Assembly (NCBI RefSeq): GCF_900142755.1
Contig: NZ_FRCA01000002.1
Span: forward strand, 248,001-312,000
DNA from: Halomonas cupida
GTDB lineage: Bacteria; Pseudomonadota; Gammaproteobacteria; Pseudomonadales; Halomonadaceae
Reading direction: 5' to 3'
DNA length: 64,000 bases
The stretch's first letter is position 1. The number at the start of each line of letters is the position of its first letter. A program made the translations under genes and the position numbers. The notes beneath the pieces were generated by a model, which was given only the letters and a program-made list of their open reading frames with translations, was not told where the DNA came from and did not search any database. Below, piece after piece: positions 1 through 8,738 of the stretch.

Positions 1-48
1 GAGGAAGAACAACTCGCACGTCAGACACTGGAAGGGCAAGCGGCATGA
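1..48 (+). CDS. 3' end of upstream gene, probably nfrB-like glycosyltransferase (partial)
   Basis: An open frame enters from the window edge and ends at the TGA at 46-48, giving the tail EEQLARQTLEGQAA. The stop overlaps the ATG of the next gene (ATGA), which implies translational coupling. In E. coli the order is nfrB-nfrA-ybcH. Because the next two genes resemble nfrA and ybcH, this tail is inferred to be the NfrB-like inner-membrane glycosyltransferase. The 15 visible codons are too few to identify it from sequence alone. Confidence 0.5.
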   Translation, partial: EEEQLARQTLEGQAA

Positions 49-3000
49 AGAAGTCTCTCGCGCTTGCCATGATGTTGCTTCCCGGCCTGGTGCAAGCCCA
101 GGGTCAGGCGGACCTGAGCCATTTCGACAACTTCCGCAGTTATCCCTATCTCGACCACGCCTACCGTGCGGCCGATGAGCACCGCTGGGCAGACGTCCAA
201 CGACTGATGGAGCATCTCATCGCTCGGGTCCCCGGTAACCTGGAGGCACACCGTCTACTGGCGCAGTCGCTGCAGGAACAAGGCGATATCGAAGGAGCTC
301 TAGCAGCCCTGCATGGCCTGGATACCAACATTGCCGTCACTCAGCGCCTGGCGCTCCAGGAGGAGTGGATCAATAGCGGCCATGCAACACCTGATCAGGT
401 CAGGCAGTGGGTGCAGGAAACCACCGGCAGTGGCCGTGAGCGCCTGTGGCGAAGCGAGGCGGAGCATCTACGCGTGACCCGTGGTGCCGGCTTCGCTGCA
501 GACTGGCTGGGCGACATCGGCAACGGCAACGATCTGTCCCTTGATCGCTACCGTGCCAGTCTTGCTGAATCCGCTCAGGACTGGCCAACCGTTATAGGCA
601 CGCTGACCCCACATGCCCAGCGCGGCGAGCTCGACGATAACGACTGGCAACGACTGATCTCTGGGCTGGTGGGCAACCGCGACGCCCCAGGCCTCGACCG
701 ACTGCTGGAAGTGATGCCTGATGATCAGAAGACCATCGCCTTGAACGAAGGCGCCCAGCATGCCATTGCGCTGGGACACCCCAGGCTGGCCGAGCGCTGG
801 TTGAAGCAGCTCGACCGCCTGGGTGCATTGGACGAGACAACCCGAGCGGAGCTGGTGGAAACGGCCCTTCAAGTCAGTGACGTCGGGACCGTCCGTGACC
901 TTGCTCTGCACAACAGTGACAACTGCCTGAGCGAGGCAGTATGGCTGGCCGATCACTCCGTCGAGGATGCCCGCAAGGTGCTCCGCCAGTGCCCTCCTGG
1001 ACAACCCGAGAGCGCAGCCACCTGGCTCAATCTGGCAGCGCGACTGGATACTCTGGAACTGATCGAGAACACCCCTCTTCCCGCGACACTCAACGATCAG
1101 CGCACCATGGTTCTGGTACACGGATACGCTCGCCAGCATGACTGGCAGCAGGCGCTTGCGTGGCTGCAGGCGGTGCCTTCCAGCCCCGAGCGCTGGCAGC
1201 TCGAGGCCGAGCTGGCCACTCGTGCCGGCGATTCCCTGCGCGCCGCCCGAGCCTGGCAGGCTCACTACCGCCTGACCGGTGACCCTCGGTCACTGGAAAC
1301 CGCAAGCTACCAGTTGACCGAAACAGGACATCACCAGGACGCCATCGCCCTGCTGCAGACAGTGCTGCAGCAACACCCTGAGCGCCTGGCCCCTCGTACC
1401 ATCGAGCGTCTCGCCGACCTCTATCGCCAATCGCCCGAAAGCCTGGACGCGACGACCCTCACCAGCATCACTGCCCGGATCTCCCCGGAGCAACGCAGGC
1501 CTCTGTTGGAAAGTCTGGCGTACGCGCAACGCTGTGACCTGATCAATCCACTGGCTGAGTCACTGCGTCCCACACCATGGCGCGCCCTGGCCCTGTGTGC
1601 CAAGGATCAGCCAGGTCAGGCCGCGGTGCTCTGGCAGAAGGCACTGGGTCAAAGCCTCGACGAACACGATACCCGCCTGATCGAGGACAACCGCCGTGCG
1701 CTGGCCTATGCCCTGAGCAATGCCGGGGACAATCCCGGTGCCTGGCGACAATGGCAACAGATCCCCTGGCAGCATCTCGGTGCCGCCGCTCACGAGGCCG
1801 AAACCCGCAGTGCACTGGCCATTGGTGCCACCGAGGATGCCTGGACGCTCTGGCAGGACCTCGACGCCAGCTCTAGTCGTACCCGCCTGCTGGGAGCACG
1901 CATCGCCATGGCGCGGGGAGAAAACGCGCACGCCCTCGAACTGGCACGCAGCGCTGTGACGCCTTCACCCACGAATCCCGATGACACTGGACAACTGGTC
2001 GAAGCCAGTGCCGTCGCAGCCAATGTCGGTGATGATCGCCTGGCCACCCAGTGGTTGGAGCAGGCCTGGCGACTCAATCCGAACTCCCCTCAGTTGACCC
2101 GACAGTTGGGCATCAACCTGGCCGCAGCCGATGACGCGCCGACACGCCAGCGTGCCGTATCACTACTCGAGCAGGCCAGCCGGGATTATCCCGAGGACTT
2201 CATGGTCACCAGCAGTCTGGCCAACCTCGAGTTCTCATCAGGAAATTACGCCAGCACACGCCACTGGCTGAGGCGCTCCATCGATCTTCAGTCGGAAGAT
2301 ATCGCCGTCGGCGGGGCAGAAGCGTCCGTCATCGCCGATCGGCGCTATTGGCAGCGCCGCATGCATGAAAGCCTGTCGCGGCGTGACAGTGTTCGGATTT
2401 CCAGTAGCTGGGCCCCCACCCTGCCCTCTGCTGGCATTTACAACGAAGAGAACAACAAAGAGAACAATGACAGCGGCGGAGGCATCAACTCCCAGATCCT
2501 CGAATGGGATCATGCACTGGGCAACGAGCCCTGGCACGATGGTCGTCAGTTGGCGGTATATGGCCGTGCCATTCTTGGTGGCAGTGAGGGCGATAACGAC
2601 AGTCATCACAGCTACGCCGACAGCCAGTCCCTCGGCCTCGGACTGCGTGCCAGACCCTTCGCCACGCATAATCTGAACCTCTATGCTGAACTCTATGCCG
2701 ACCACAGCGACGGAGGTGATAGCGACCTCGACGTGATGCTGCGTGCCAACACCTCACTGTTCGACCAGGGCGACTACAGTAGTGAATGGCGGCCCAGTGA
2801 AACTCACTGGAACGAGCGTTCGCTGTATCTGGACAGCGCCTGGTGGATACACCGAGAATCCGCTCAGGTCTATGCTCGATACCAGCAGGGCCATTCGTTC
2901 AAGTTGGGCACCACTTCCGCACAGACCTTGATGCCCTATGTGGCCGCTCAATTCACCAGCCAGCGCGGCAACGGTTGGGACAGTGATGGCCGAGTGGCGG

Positions 3001-3152
3001 CAGGCGTTCGCTGGCAACTCTGGTATGACGAGGATCAGTACAATGCCTATCGCCGCAAGCTTACCATCGGCACCGAATTTCAACGCTCGGTATCAGGCGA
3101 ACTATACGGTGGAAACCATGGATGGGCGATAAATCTGGAACTGGACATGTGA
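45..3152 (+). CDS. nfrA: NfrA-like TPR outer-membrane exopolysaccharide secretion protein
   Basis: The 1035-residue protein has a signal peptide (MKKSLALAMMLLPGLVQAQ), then about 700 residues of helical TPR-like repeats, and a C-terminal region from about residue 780 rich in aromatic and alternating residues typical of an outer-membrane beta-barrel (NfrA C-terminal domain). The start SHFDNFRSYPYLDHAYRAA matches the NfrA family. In E. coli NfrA is the phage N4 receptor and the export partner of the NfrB synthase for a c-di-GMP-controlled glycan. The ATG overlaps the upstream stop and the 3' end overlaps the ybcH-like gene, so these form one operon. BcsC or PelB-type secretins are the alternatives, but order and size favour NfrA. 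Confidence 0.8.
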   Translation: MKKSLALAMMLLPGLVQAQGQADLSHFDNFRSYPYLDHAYRAADEHRWADVQRLMEHLIARVPGNLEAHRLLAQSLQEQGDIEGALAALHGLDTNIAVTQRLALQEEWINSGHATPDQVRQWVQETTGSGRERLWRSEAEHLRVTRGAGFAADWLGDIGNGNDLSLDRYRASLAESAQDWPTVIGTLTPHAQRGELDDNDWQRLISGLVGNRDAPGLDRLLEVMPDDQKTIALNEGAQHAIALGHPRLAERWLKQLDRLGALDETTRAELVETALQVSDVGTVRDLALHNSDNCLSEAVWLADHSVEDARKVLRQCPPGQPESAATWLNLAARLDTLELIENTPLPATLNDQRTMVLVHGYARQHDWQQALAWLQAVPSSPERWQLEAELATRAGDSLRAARAWQAHYRLTGDPRSLETASYQLTETGHHQDAIALLQTVLQQHPERLAPRTIERLADLYRQSPESLDATTLTSITARISPEQRRPLLESLAYAQRCDLINPLAESLRPTPWRALALCAKDQPGQAAVLWQKALGQSLDEHDTRLIEDNRRALAYALSNAGDNPGAWRQWQQIPWQHLGAAAHEAETRSALAIGATEDAWTLWQDLDASSSRTRLLGARIAMARGENAHALELARSAVTPSPTNPDDTGQLVEASAVAANVGDDRLATQWLEQAWRLNPNSPQLTRQLGINLAAADDAPTRQRAVSLLEQASRDYPEDFMVTSSLANLEFSSGNYASTRHWLRRSIDLQSEDIAVGGAEASVIADRRYWQRRMHESLSRRDSVRISSSWAPTLPSAGIYNEENNKENNDSGGGINSQILEWDHALGNEPWHDGRQLAVYGRAILGGSEGDNDSHHSYADSQSLGLGLRARPFATHNLNLYAELYADHSDGGDSDLDVMLRANTSLFDQGDYSSEWRPSETHWNERSLYLDSAWWIHRESAQVYARYQQGHSFKLGTTSAQTLMPYVAAQFTSQRGNGWDSDGRVAAGVRWQLWYDEDQYNAYRRKLTIGTEFQRSVSGELYGGNHGWAINLELDM

Positions 3153-4048
3153 AGCGAAGTGGTACCGCAGCGTGCATTATCCTGCTGGTACTGCTGGCTG
3201 CAGAAATCATCCATACAGTGCTGAATGACTCCCATGCCAGCATGCAGCACGTGCCTCCTCGAGAGCTGAGGGAGTCCCACGGGATCTTCTATCAACCACA
3301 GAATCGCGATGCCACTCTGTCATCCGAGCAATGGGACGCTATCTGGAAACACACCAGAGATGCCGGCTTCGATCGCGTCATGGTCCAATGGACCCGTTAC
3401 GGAGAGGACGACCTCGGTGGCAATACCGGCTGGCTGGCACAGGCCCTGGCCTCCGCCGAACAACACGGCCTGAAGCTGGTCCTCGGCCTGACTCAGGACC
3501 CGGAATACTACGCAACGCTGCCCGACAACCCACGCTTTGCCAGCTACTGGTATCAACAGATGGCGGAGGCCATCCGCCAACAGCGTCGGCTGCAGGACGA
3601 ATGGGCACTGCATCCCGTCGGCTGGTACCTACCGCTGGAACTGGACGACTGGTTGTTCCGTGACAAGAGTGTTCGTCACGAGCTGCTGGAACAGCTGGCC
3701 AGTACCGCAGCGGCGCTGGATGGTGAGCTGCATCTCAGCATGTTCACCGGTGGCTTCCTGTCTCCTGCCCTGTATGCCGAATGGGGCGATACGCTGGCCC
3801 ACAATGGCTGGCATGTCTGGTGGCAGGATGGCCGCGGTACCCATCGCCTGTCTCCTCAGGTACGCGACACCTACGAACAGGCACTGACCTGCGATATCGG
3901 CATCATCCGTGAAGCCTTCAAGGTGGTCTCTGCCGAGGATGAAGACTTCCGCGCCGAGCCCGCCACACCACAGACAGAGCCCGACAGTTGTCACCCCCAG
4001 GCCGTCTTCTCACTGCGCTACATGAGTTGGGCAGACACTCTGCGTTGA
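3149..4048 (+). CDS. YbcH-like DUF4434-type exported protein of the nfr operon
   Basis: The protein has about 299 residues from the GTG at 3149, which overlaps the nfrA stop as GTGA. An in-frame ATG at 3122 would add nine residues inside nfrA and is less likely. An N-terminal hydrophobic segment (AACIILLVLLAAEII) suggests a signal anchor. The rest (GIFYQPQNRDA, VMVQWTRYG, GLKLVLGLTQD, GWYLPLELDDW) resembles DUF4434, a TIM-barrel family related to glycoside hydrolases. The third gene of E. coli nfrB-nfrA-ybcH occupies the same place. A role in trimming or modifying the exported glycan is inference. Confidence 0.68.
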   Translation: MKRSGTAACIILLVLLAAEIIHTVLNDSHASMQHVPPRELRESHGIFYQPQNRDATLSSEQWDAIWKHTRDAGFDRVMVQWTRYGEDDLGGNTGWLAQALASAEQHGLKLVLGLTQDPEYYATLPDNPRFASYWYQQMAEAIRQQRRLQDEWALHPVGWYLPLELDDWLFRDKSVRHELLEQLASTAAALDGELHLSMFTGGFLSPALYAEWGDTLAHNGWHVWWQDGRGTHRLSPQVRDTYEQALTCDIGIIREAFKVVSAEDEDFRAEPATPQTEPDSCHPQAVFSLRYMSWADTLR

Positions 4049-4082
4049 ACGTTGTTCACCGGCCCGGCCAGAGATCCGACAT

Positions 4083-5123
4083 TCAGCTCGGCGTGGCTGC
4101 CAACTGACGAGATAGCCACGCCACCAGCTCACTGGTTGCCGGGTGTCTGGGCGCTCCACGGTCTCCCGGAATCACCAGTGTCAAGCGGGCCTCCGTGGTG
4201 ACAAAGCCCCATGGAGCCACCAGGCGCCCACTGCGCAGATCCTCCTCGACCAGATAATCCGGGGCGATACCGATACCCAGCCCCACCAGGGTCGCCTCGA
4301 GCAGATAGCTCAAGTGTTCGAAGCCAAGATGTTCAAAACCAGGATGTTCAAAACCAGAATGTTCAAAGCTCGGATGTCCGGGCCCCTGCCCTGCGGCGAG
4401 TTTTGCGCCTGCCAGCCCTTGATGTCGAGCCCAGTCGGCCCAGGCGTCGGGACGCGAGCCGGTATGCAGAAGCGGCAATCTGGCCAGCCGCTCTGCCAAC
4501 TGTCCGAGCGATAGTGTCGAGGCTCCTTCCAGCTCAGGCCACTGGCCAGGGCGCATTACGGGACCGATGCGTTCAGGCCCCAGAATATGCAGTTGTTCAT
4601 TTTCACCGCACTCAAGCGGAGGAGCCTGAAAACGCAGCACAGCGTCGACACCAGGCTTGAGTACGCTGCTGTCGTCACTGGCCGTCAAGTGCAGCTCCAG
4701 TTCCGGCAGTGCCCTTTGCAATTCCGCCATGCGCGGGATAAACCAGCGTGCCAGAAAGGAGCCCGGACAACTCAACACCAAAGGCGCCTTGCCGTCAGCT
4801 CGCGAAAGTTCACGACAGGTTCGTGCCAGGCCGGAGAAGTGCTGTCGCGTGGCCACGGCCAACTGGTGCCCGGCAACAGTCAGCACCAACCCGCGTCCAG
4901 CTCGCTCGAACAAGGCAATACCCAGCTGTGTCTCCAGCTGCCGGATCTGGCGACTGACCGCCCCATGGGTGACATGCAGTACCTCTGCGGCGCGGGACAC
5001 ACTCTGCCCGCTGGCCACCGCATCGAAGGCCCGCAAGGCATTGAGGGACGGCAGATCCGTCAGGTCTCGGGAATCCGGGCCAGCCACAAGCCACTCCTCA
5101 TGTGATAAAAACTCACACATCAT
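4083..5123 (-). CDS. trpI: LysR-family regulator, TrpI-like
   Basis: A 346-residue LysR protein with an N-terminal winged helix-turn-helix (LNALRAFDAVASGQS, RAAEVLHVTHGAVSRQ) and a substrate-binding domain. It is divergent from trpBA with a gap of about 150 bp, the same layout as Pseudomonas trpI-trpBA, where TrpI activates trpBA with indoleglycerol phosphate as inducer. Control of trpBA here is inferred from that layout. The effector domain carries an unusual run FEHSGFEHPGFEHLGFEH encoded by a 15-bp tandem repeat, where family members usually have a single FEH. The start may lie further downstream, nearer LPSLNALRAF, because the first 25 residues are atypical. Confidence 0.78.
   Translation of the reverse strand: MMCEFLSHEEWLVAGPDSRDLTDLPSLNALRAFDAVASGQSVSRAAEVLHVTHGAVSRQIRQLETQLGIALFERAGRGLVLTVAGHQLAVATRQHFSGLARTCRELSRADGKAPLVLSCPGSFLARWFIPRMAELQRALPELELHLTASDDSSVLKPGVDAVLRFQAPPLECGENEQLHILGPERIGPVMRPGQWPELEGASTLSLGQLAERLARLPLLHTGSRPDAWADWARHQGLAGAKLAAGQGPGHPSFEHSGFEHPGFEHLGFEHLSYLLEATLVGLGIGIAPDYLVEEDLRSGRLVAPWGFVTTEARLTLVIPGDRGAPRHPATSELVAWLSRQLAATPS
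4315..4374 (-). repeat. 15-bp tandem repeat (4 copies) inside the trpI-like gene
   Basis: Four in-frame 15-bp units beginning TGTTC on the plus strand (4315, 4330, 4345, 4360), followed by a degenerate fifth start. They encode repeats of FEH plus two residues in the effector domain. Because 15 is a multiple of three, copy-number change would keep the frame. Confidence 0.9.
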
Positions 5124-5275
5124 GGCAAATTAATCGATAGTCTTCGAGCCCTGCTACACCTAATCTCTCACTATACAAAGGCTCGCCGGCCCGAACATGG
5201 CAGGTGACAGCAAATGGAAACAGTTGAAAAAACTGACAACAGTTGAATTTTTCCTGCAATGATGAGGTTCCCAGC
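5124..5275. promoter_or_regulatory. Divergent trpI-trpBA control region
   Basis: The AT-richer gap between the two divergent genes should hold both promoters and any TrpI operators. No clear LysR dyad could be fixed by eye. The GATGAGG a few bases before the ATG at 5276 serves as the trpB ribosome-binding site. Confidence 0.45.
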
Positions 5276-6487
5276 ATGACGCATGCCAACCTTCAGATCG
5301 GCCCGGACGAGCGGGGCTTCTTCGGCGACTTCGGCGGTCGCTTTGTGGCCGAGACCCTGATGCCGCTGATCCTTGATCTGCAACAGGAATATGAACTCGC
5401 CCGCCAGGACCCGGAATTTGCCGCCGAACTGGCTGAACTGTCACGCGACTACGTGGGTCGCCAGAGCCCACTGTACTACGCAGCACGACTCACCGAGCAC
5501 CTGGGTGGCGCGAAGGTCTATCTCAAGCGCGAAGACCTGATGCACACCGGTGCTCACAAGATCAACAACGCCCTGGGCCAGATCCTGCTGGCTCGCCGTA
5601 TGGGCAAGACTCGCATCATCGCCGAGACCGGTGCCGGCATGCATGGTGTGGCCACTGCAACAGTGGCGGCTCGCTTTGGCCTCGACTGTGTGATCTACAT
5701 GGGCAGCACCGACATCCACCGCCAGCAGCCCAATGTACATCGCATGCAGTTGCTGGGAGCCACTGTACGGCCAGTAACCGCAGGGGATGGCACGCTCAAG
5801 GATGCCATGAACGAGGCGCTGCGCGACTGGGTGACCAATGTCGAGGACACCTTCTACATCATCGGTACCGTTGCCGGCCCTCACCCCTATCCGGCCATGG
5901 TGCGCGACTTCCAGTCGGTGATCGGCAAGGAAGTTCGCCAGCAGCTCGAGGACAAGGAAGGTCGTCTGCCGGATTCGCTGGTGGCCTGCATCGGGGGTGG
6001 CTCCAATGCCATGGGCCTGTTCCACCCCTTCATCGAGGACAGCGAGGTGGAGTTGATCGGCGTGGAAGCCGCCGGTGAAGGCATGGACACACCACGCCAT
6101 GCCGCCAGCCTGCAGGGTGGCCACCCCGGAGTCCTGCACGGCAACCGAACCTTCCTGCTGCAGGACGAGCAGGGCCAGATCAGTGACGCCCACTCGATCT
6201 CGGCGGGCCTCGACTACCCGGGCATCGGTCCTGAACACGCCTGGTTGCATCAGGTGGGACGCGCCGAGTATGTCGCCGCCACCGATCAGCAGGCACTGGA
6301 TGCCTTCAGCCTACTGTGTCGTCTGGAAGGCATCATCCCGGCGCTGGAGTCTTCCCACGCGCTGGCTGAAGTTATCCGTCGTGCACCCACTCTGCCCAGT
6401 GACCATCTGATGGTGGTCAACCTCAGCGGACGCGGCGACAAGGACATGGCCACTGTCACCGAGCACCTGGCCGATCACCTGGCTTGA
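5276..6487 (+). CDS. trpB: Tryptophan synthase beta subunit
   Basis: The 403-residue enzyme condenses indole with serine to make tryptophan, using pyridoxal phosphate. The start ATG at 5276 ([21 protein letters not shown]) gives the normal family N-terminus and follows a GATGAGG site; an upstream TTG at 5243 would add residues not seen in the family. The PLP lysine lies in HKINNALG (about residue 95), and the phosphate-binding glycine loop is GGGSNAMG. It works as an alpha2beta2 complex with TrpA, encoded 73 bp downstream. Confidence 0.98.
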   Translation: MTHANLQIGPDERGFFGDFGGRFVAETLMPLILDLQQEYELARQDPEFAAELAELSRDYVGRQSPLYYAARLTEHLGGAKVYLKREDLMHTGAHKINNALGQILLARRMGKTRIIAETGAGMHGVATATVAARFGLDCVIYMGSTDIHRQQPNVHRMQLLGATVRPVTAGDGTLKDAMNEALRDWVTNVEDTFYIIGTVAGPHPYPAMVRDFQSVIGKEVRQQLEDKEGRLPDSLVACIGGGSNAMGLFHPFIEDSEVELIGVEAAGEGMDTPRHAASLQGGHPGVLHGNRTFLLQDEQGQISDAHSISAGLDYPGIGPEHAWLHQVGRAEYVAATDQQALDAFSLLCRLEGIIPALESSHALAEVIRRAPTLPSDHLMVVNLSGRGDKDMATVTEHLADHLA

Positions 6488-6560
6488 TAGGTACCGGCCT
6501 CGACGTTCGCTGCTCGAATGATGCCCACTGATTGTCACTGCGCCTTGAGGAGATAACCTG

Positions 6561-7382
6561 ATGACCACGACTCACGACCGCCTGAACCGCCGTTTCCAGC
6601 AGTTACGCGAGGAAGACCGTGCGGCTCTGGTGACCTATATCGCCGCCGGCGACCCTGATTACACCACCAGCCTCGCGACGCTAAGCGGCCTTGCCGAGGC
6701 TGGTGCCGACATTATCGAGCTGGGGATGCCCTTTACCGACCCCATGGCCGATGGCCCCTCGATCCAGCATGCCACTCGACGTGCACTGGATGGTGGCCAG
6801 ACCATGGAAAAGACTCTCGATATGGTGCGCGAGCTTCGCCGTCAGGATGACGATACGCCGGTGGTACTGATGGGCTATTACAACCCCATCTATCGCCGTG
6901 GCGTCGAGCGCTTCCTGGATGAGGCACGCAGCGCTGGAGTCGATGGCTTGATCGTCGTCGACCTGCCTCCGGAACACGACGATGAGTTGTGCCTGCCGGC
7001 GGCCGCCGCAGGTCTCGACTTCATTCGCCTGGCTACCCCGACCACCGACGCCCGACGACTGCCGGGGGTGCTCGCCAATACCTCGGGCTTCCTCTACTAC
7101 GTCTCCAGCAACGGGGTCACCGGTGGCGCCGCCCCGACGGCCGAGCGTGTCGCCACGGAAGTCGAGCGGATCCGCGAACACAGCGAGATTCCCATCGCCG
7201 TCGGCTTCGGTATCCGTACCCCGGAACAGGCAGCCACCATCGGCCGCTTCGCCGACGGCGTGGTAGTCGGCTCAGCCCTGATCGATGCCCAGGCAAGCGG
7301 CGAAACGCCTGAACAGGGTACAGCAGCGGTGCATAAGCTGACCCGAGAGCTGGCCGCAGCATTGCGCGGCGCAAGGGGATAA
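6561..7382 (+). CDS. trpA: Tryptophan synthase alpha subunit
   Basis: A 273-residue TIM-barrel enzyme that cleaves indole-3-glycerol phosphate to indole and glyceraldehyde 3-phosphate and channels indole to TrpB. The catalytic glutamate and aspartate regions are visible in [17 protein letters not shown], and the phosphate-binding end is GFGIRTPEQ and GVVVGSAL. It is preceded by a GAGGAGA ribosome-binding site and forms an operon with trpB. Heptanucleotide repeats and a hairpin repeat follow, with no clear terminator of its own. Confidence 0.98.
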   Translation: MTTTHDRLNRRFQQLREEDRAALVTYIAAGDPDYTTSLATLSGLAEAGADIIELGMPFTDPMADGPSIQHATRRALDGGQTMEKTLDMVRELRRQDDDTPVVLMGYYNPIYRRGVERFLDEARSAGVDGLIVVDLPPEHDDELCLPAAAAGLDFIRLATPTTDARRLPGVLANTSGFLYYVSSNGVTGGAAPTAERVATEVERIREHSEIPIAVGFGIRTPEQAATIGRFADGVVVGSALIDAQASGETPEQGTAAVHKLTRELAAALRGARG

Positions 7383-7400
7383 TGCAGAGAGCTTCGAGAC

Positions 7401-7453
7401 GCGAGCTGCGAGCTGCGAGCTGCGAGCTGTATAGTGCCGCCCCCTGGATCACA
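7401..7453. repeat. Heptanucleotide tract plus 24-bp core, left copy beside parDE
   Basis: Four perfect copies of the heptamer GCGAGCT (7401-7428) are followed by a 24-bp core starting TATAGTGCCGC (7430-7453). The same core, with one mismatch and again preceded by heptamers (GAGCTTC), recurs at 8402-8425, so the two copies bracket hairpin repeat copy A and the parDE genes as direct repeats. Confidence 0.85.
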
Positions 7454-7504
7454 GGCAACCCCTGCCGTGAGACGCGAGCCACGAGTGGTCCAGTGCAACC
7501 TGTG

Positions 7505-7676
7505 ATTAACCCGGCATGCTTTCATGTTGGGTTAATGGCGGCACAGGAGCGTGCCGCCGTCGGCCATCAGGCCGACGCGAGACCGCACCACACCAACAGA
7601 TCCGCGCATCTGCGCCAGTGTCGTGCGGGCGAAAATCAAATCGATCAGGATGAGCTATTTGATTGCCATGTTAATA
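7505..7676 (+). repeat. Multi-hairpin dispersed repeat, copy A
   Basis: This is the single-copy locus of the 170-bp repeat family, bounded by ATTAAC and GTTAAT. In order it shows hairpins TTAACCCGGCATG/CATGTTGGGTTAA, GGCGGCAC/GTGCCGCC, GTCGGCC-ATCA-GGCCGAC, a long CCGCACCACAC stem around ACAGAT/ATCTGC, and AATCAAAT/ATTTGATT. It lies 122 bp past trpA. Apparent reading frames across it are products of the repeat, not genes. Confidence 0.92.
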
Positions 7677-7837
7677 GCTCAGCAATTACTGCTATTCCTC
7701 AGGCTCGGAGCCAAGTGCCCCACTGTGCGGTGACTTCCTGTCCGCCCTGTTCGTATAGCAGACACCACGCTCCCGAACACTGGCACTGTAATACTTATTG
7801 GTATACGCTCATCAAACCAGCGGCAGGAGGCGTCATC

Positions 7838-8086
7838 ATGGCTCGGAATACATCCGTAACGATTGGAGATCACTTCACCAACTTCGTCAGCGAGCAGGTG
7901 CAGACAGGCCGTTATGGCTCTGCCAGCGATGTGGTTCGAGCTGGACTGCGCCTGCTGGAAGAGCACGAGACCAGAGTCAAGGCGTTGGAAGCTGCCTTGG
8001 TCGAAGGCGAGCAATCCGGGGAGCCACAGCCCTTCGATTTCGAGGCATTCAAGGCCCGAAAACGGGCGGAGTACAAGGCTGGATGA
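7838..8086 (+). CDS. parD: ParD-type ribbon-helix-helix antitoxin
   Basis: An 82-residue protein starting MARNTSVTIGDHF, with a ribbon-helix-helix DNA-binding N-terminus (SVTIGDHFTNFVSEQVQ, YGSASDVVRAGLRLLEE) and a charged C-terminal tail that should wrap the toxin. The ATG at 7838 is preceded by GCAGGAGG. The frame is open further upstream, but that part runs through repeats and is not coding. The stop overlaps the parE start (ATGA). Antitoxins of this family repress their own promoter, so the operator should lie just upstream, near 7785-7830. Confidence 0.92.
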   Translation: MARNTSVTIGDHFTNFVSEQVQTGRYGSASDVVRAGLRLLEEHETRVKALEAALVEGEQSGEPQPFDFEAFKARKRAEYKAG

Positions 8087-8370
8087 AAGCCCTTGTATTC
8101 TCGCCTGCGGCGCGGGCTGACATTGACAGTATCTGGGACTACAGCACCGAGAATTGGGGGCCAGATCAGGCTGACCGCTATACCGACGAAATCCGCGATG
8201 CCTGCCTTGCTCTGGCTTCGGGCCAGAAACGGGGCAATACAGCCGACGTGCGTCCCGGGTATCTGAAGTGCCGCACCGGCTCGCATGTGATTTTCTTCCG
8301 GGATCGGGACGATCATCTGCAAATCATTCGAGTCCTCCACGAAAGACAGGACGTAGGCCGGCACCTGTGA
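8083..8370 (+). CDS. parE: ParE/RelE-superfamily toxin
   Basis: A 95-residue toxin (MKALVFSPAARADIDSIWDY ...) with the ParE fold signature: an N-terminal strand and helix pair, YTDEIRDACLALA, then GYLKCRTGSHVIFFR and the C-terminal IIRVLHERQDVGRHL. ParE proteins inhibit DNA gyrase. It is translationally coupled to parD. The pair sits between two copies of a 24-bp core with heptamer tracts, suggesting acquisition as a cassette. Confidence 0.92.
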   Translation: MKALVFSPAARADIDSIWDYSTENWGPDQADRYTDEIRDACLALASGQKRGNTADVRPGYLKCRTGSHVIFFRDRDDHLQIIRVLHERQDVGRHL

Positions 8371-8377
8371 CAGGCGA

Positions 8378-8531
8378 GTACGAGCTTCGAGCTTCGAGCA
8401 GTATAGTGCCGCACCCTGGATCACAAACACGAGCCGGGGTTCGGGGTTCGGGGTTCGGGGTTCGGGGTTCGGGGTTCGGGGTTCGGCTCGAGCGTAGCGT
8501 TCTCGTGGCTCGTGGCTCGTGGCTCGTGGCT
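8378..8531. repeat. Heptanucleotide repeat cluster downstream of parE
   Basis: The order is GAGCTTC heptamers (about 8382-8399), the second 24-bp core (8402-8425), about seven copies of GGGGTTC (8436-8486), and four copies of CTCGTGG (8503-8531). All have a period of exactly 7 bp. No coding function is seen. The remaining 207 bp to sstT should hold its promoter. Confidence 0.9.
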
Positions 8532-8738
8532 GATCTACTCTACCACCGACCTTCCAGCCACCTGATTCATCTATCTTTCAGCCATTCGGCATGGAATATC
8601 ACTCGCTTTCTGCGACTTAAGTCGCCCCCACCTTCCTGCATCGGAATGTTAGAATGCGCCGCTTCGCGGTTACCCCCGCGTGTGCATGGCCATGAAAGGG
8701 CGTGATCCGCCCCCACTTCACACTCCGAGAACACCAAG

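Noticed and set aside
45..3152. Cellulose synthase operon protein BcsC
   Set aside because: The TPR-plus-barrel layout is similar, but the N-terminal sequence, size and the DUF4434-type neighbour fit NfrA better.
7505..7676. Insertion sequence with transposase
   Set aside because: No coding capacity for a transposase and no target-site duplication could be recognised at any copy; a non-autonomous status remains possible.
7382..7837. Upstream extension of parD to 234 codons
   Set aside because: The added part runs through heptamer and hairpin repeats; the ATG at 7838 has a good ribosome-binding site and gives the family N-terminus.
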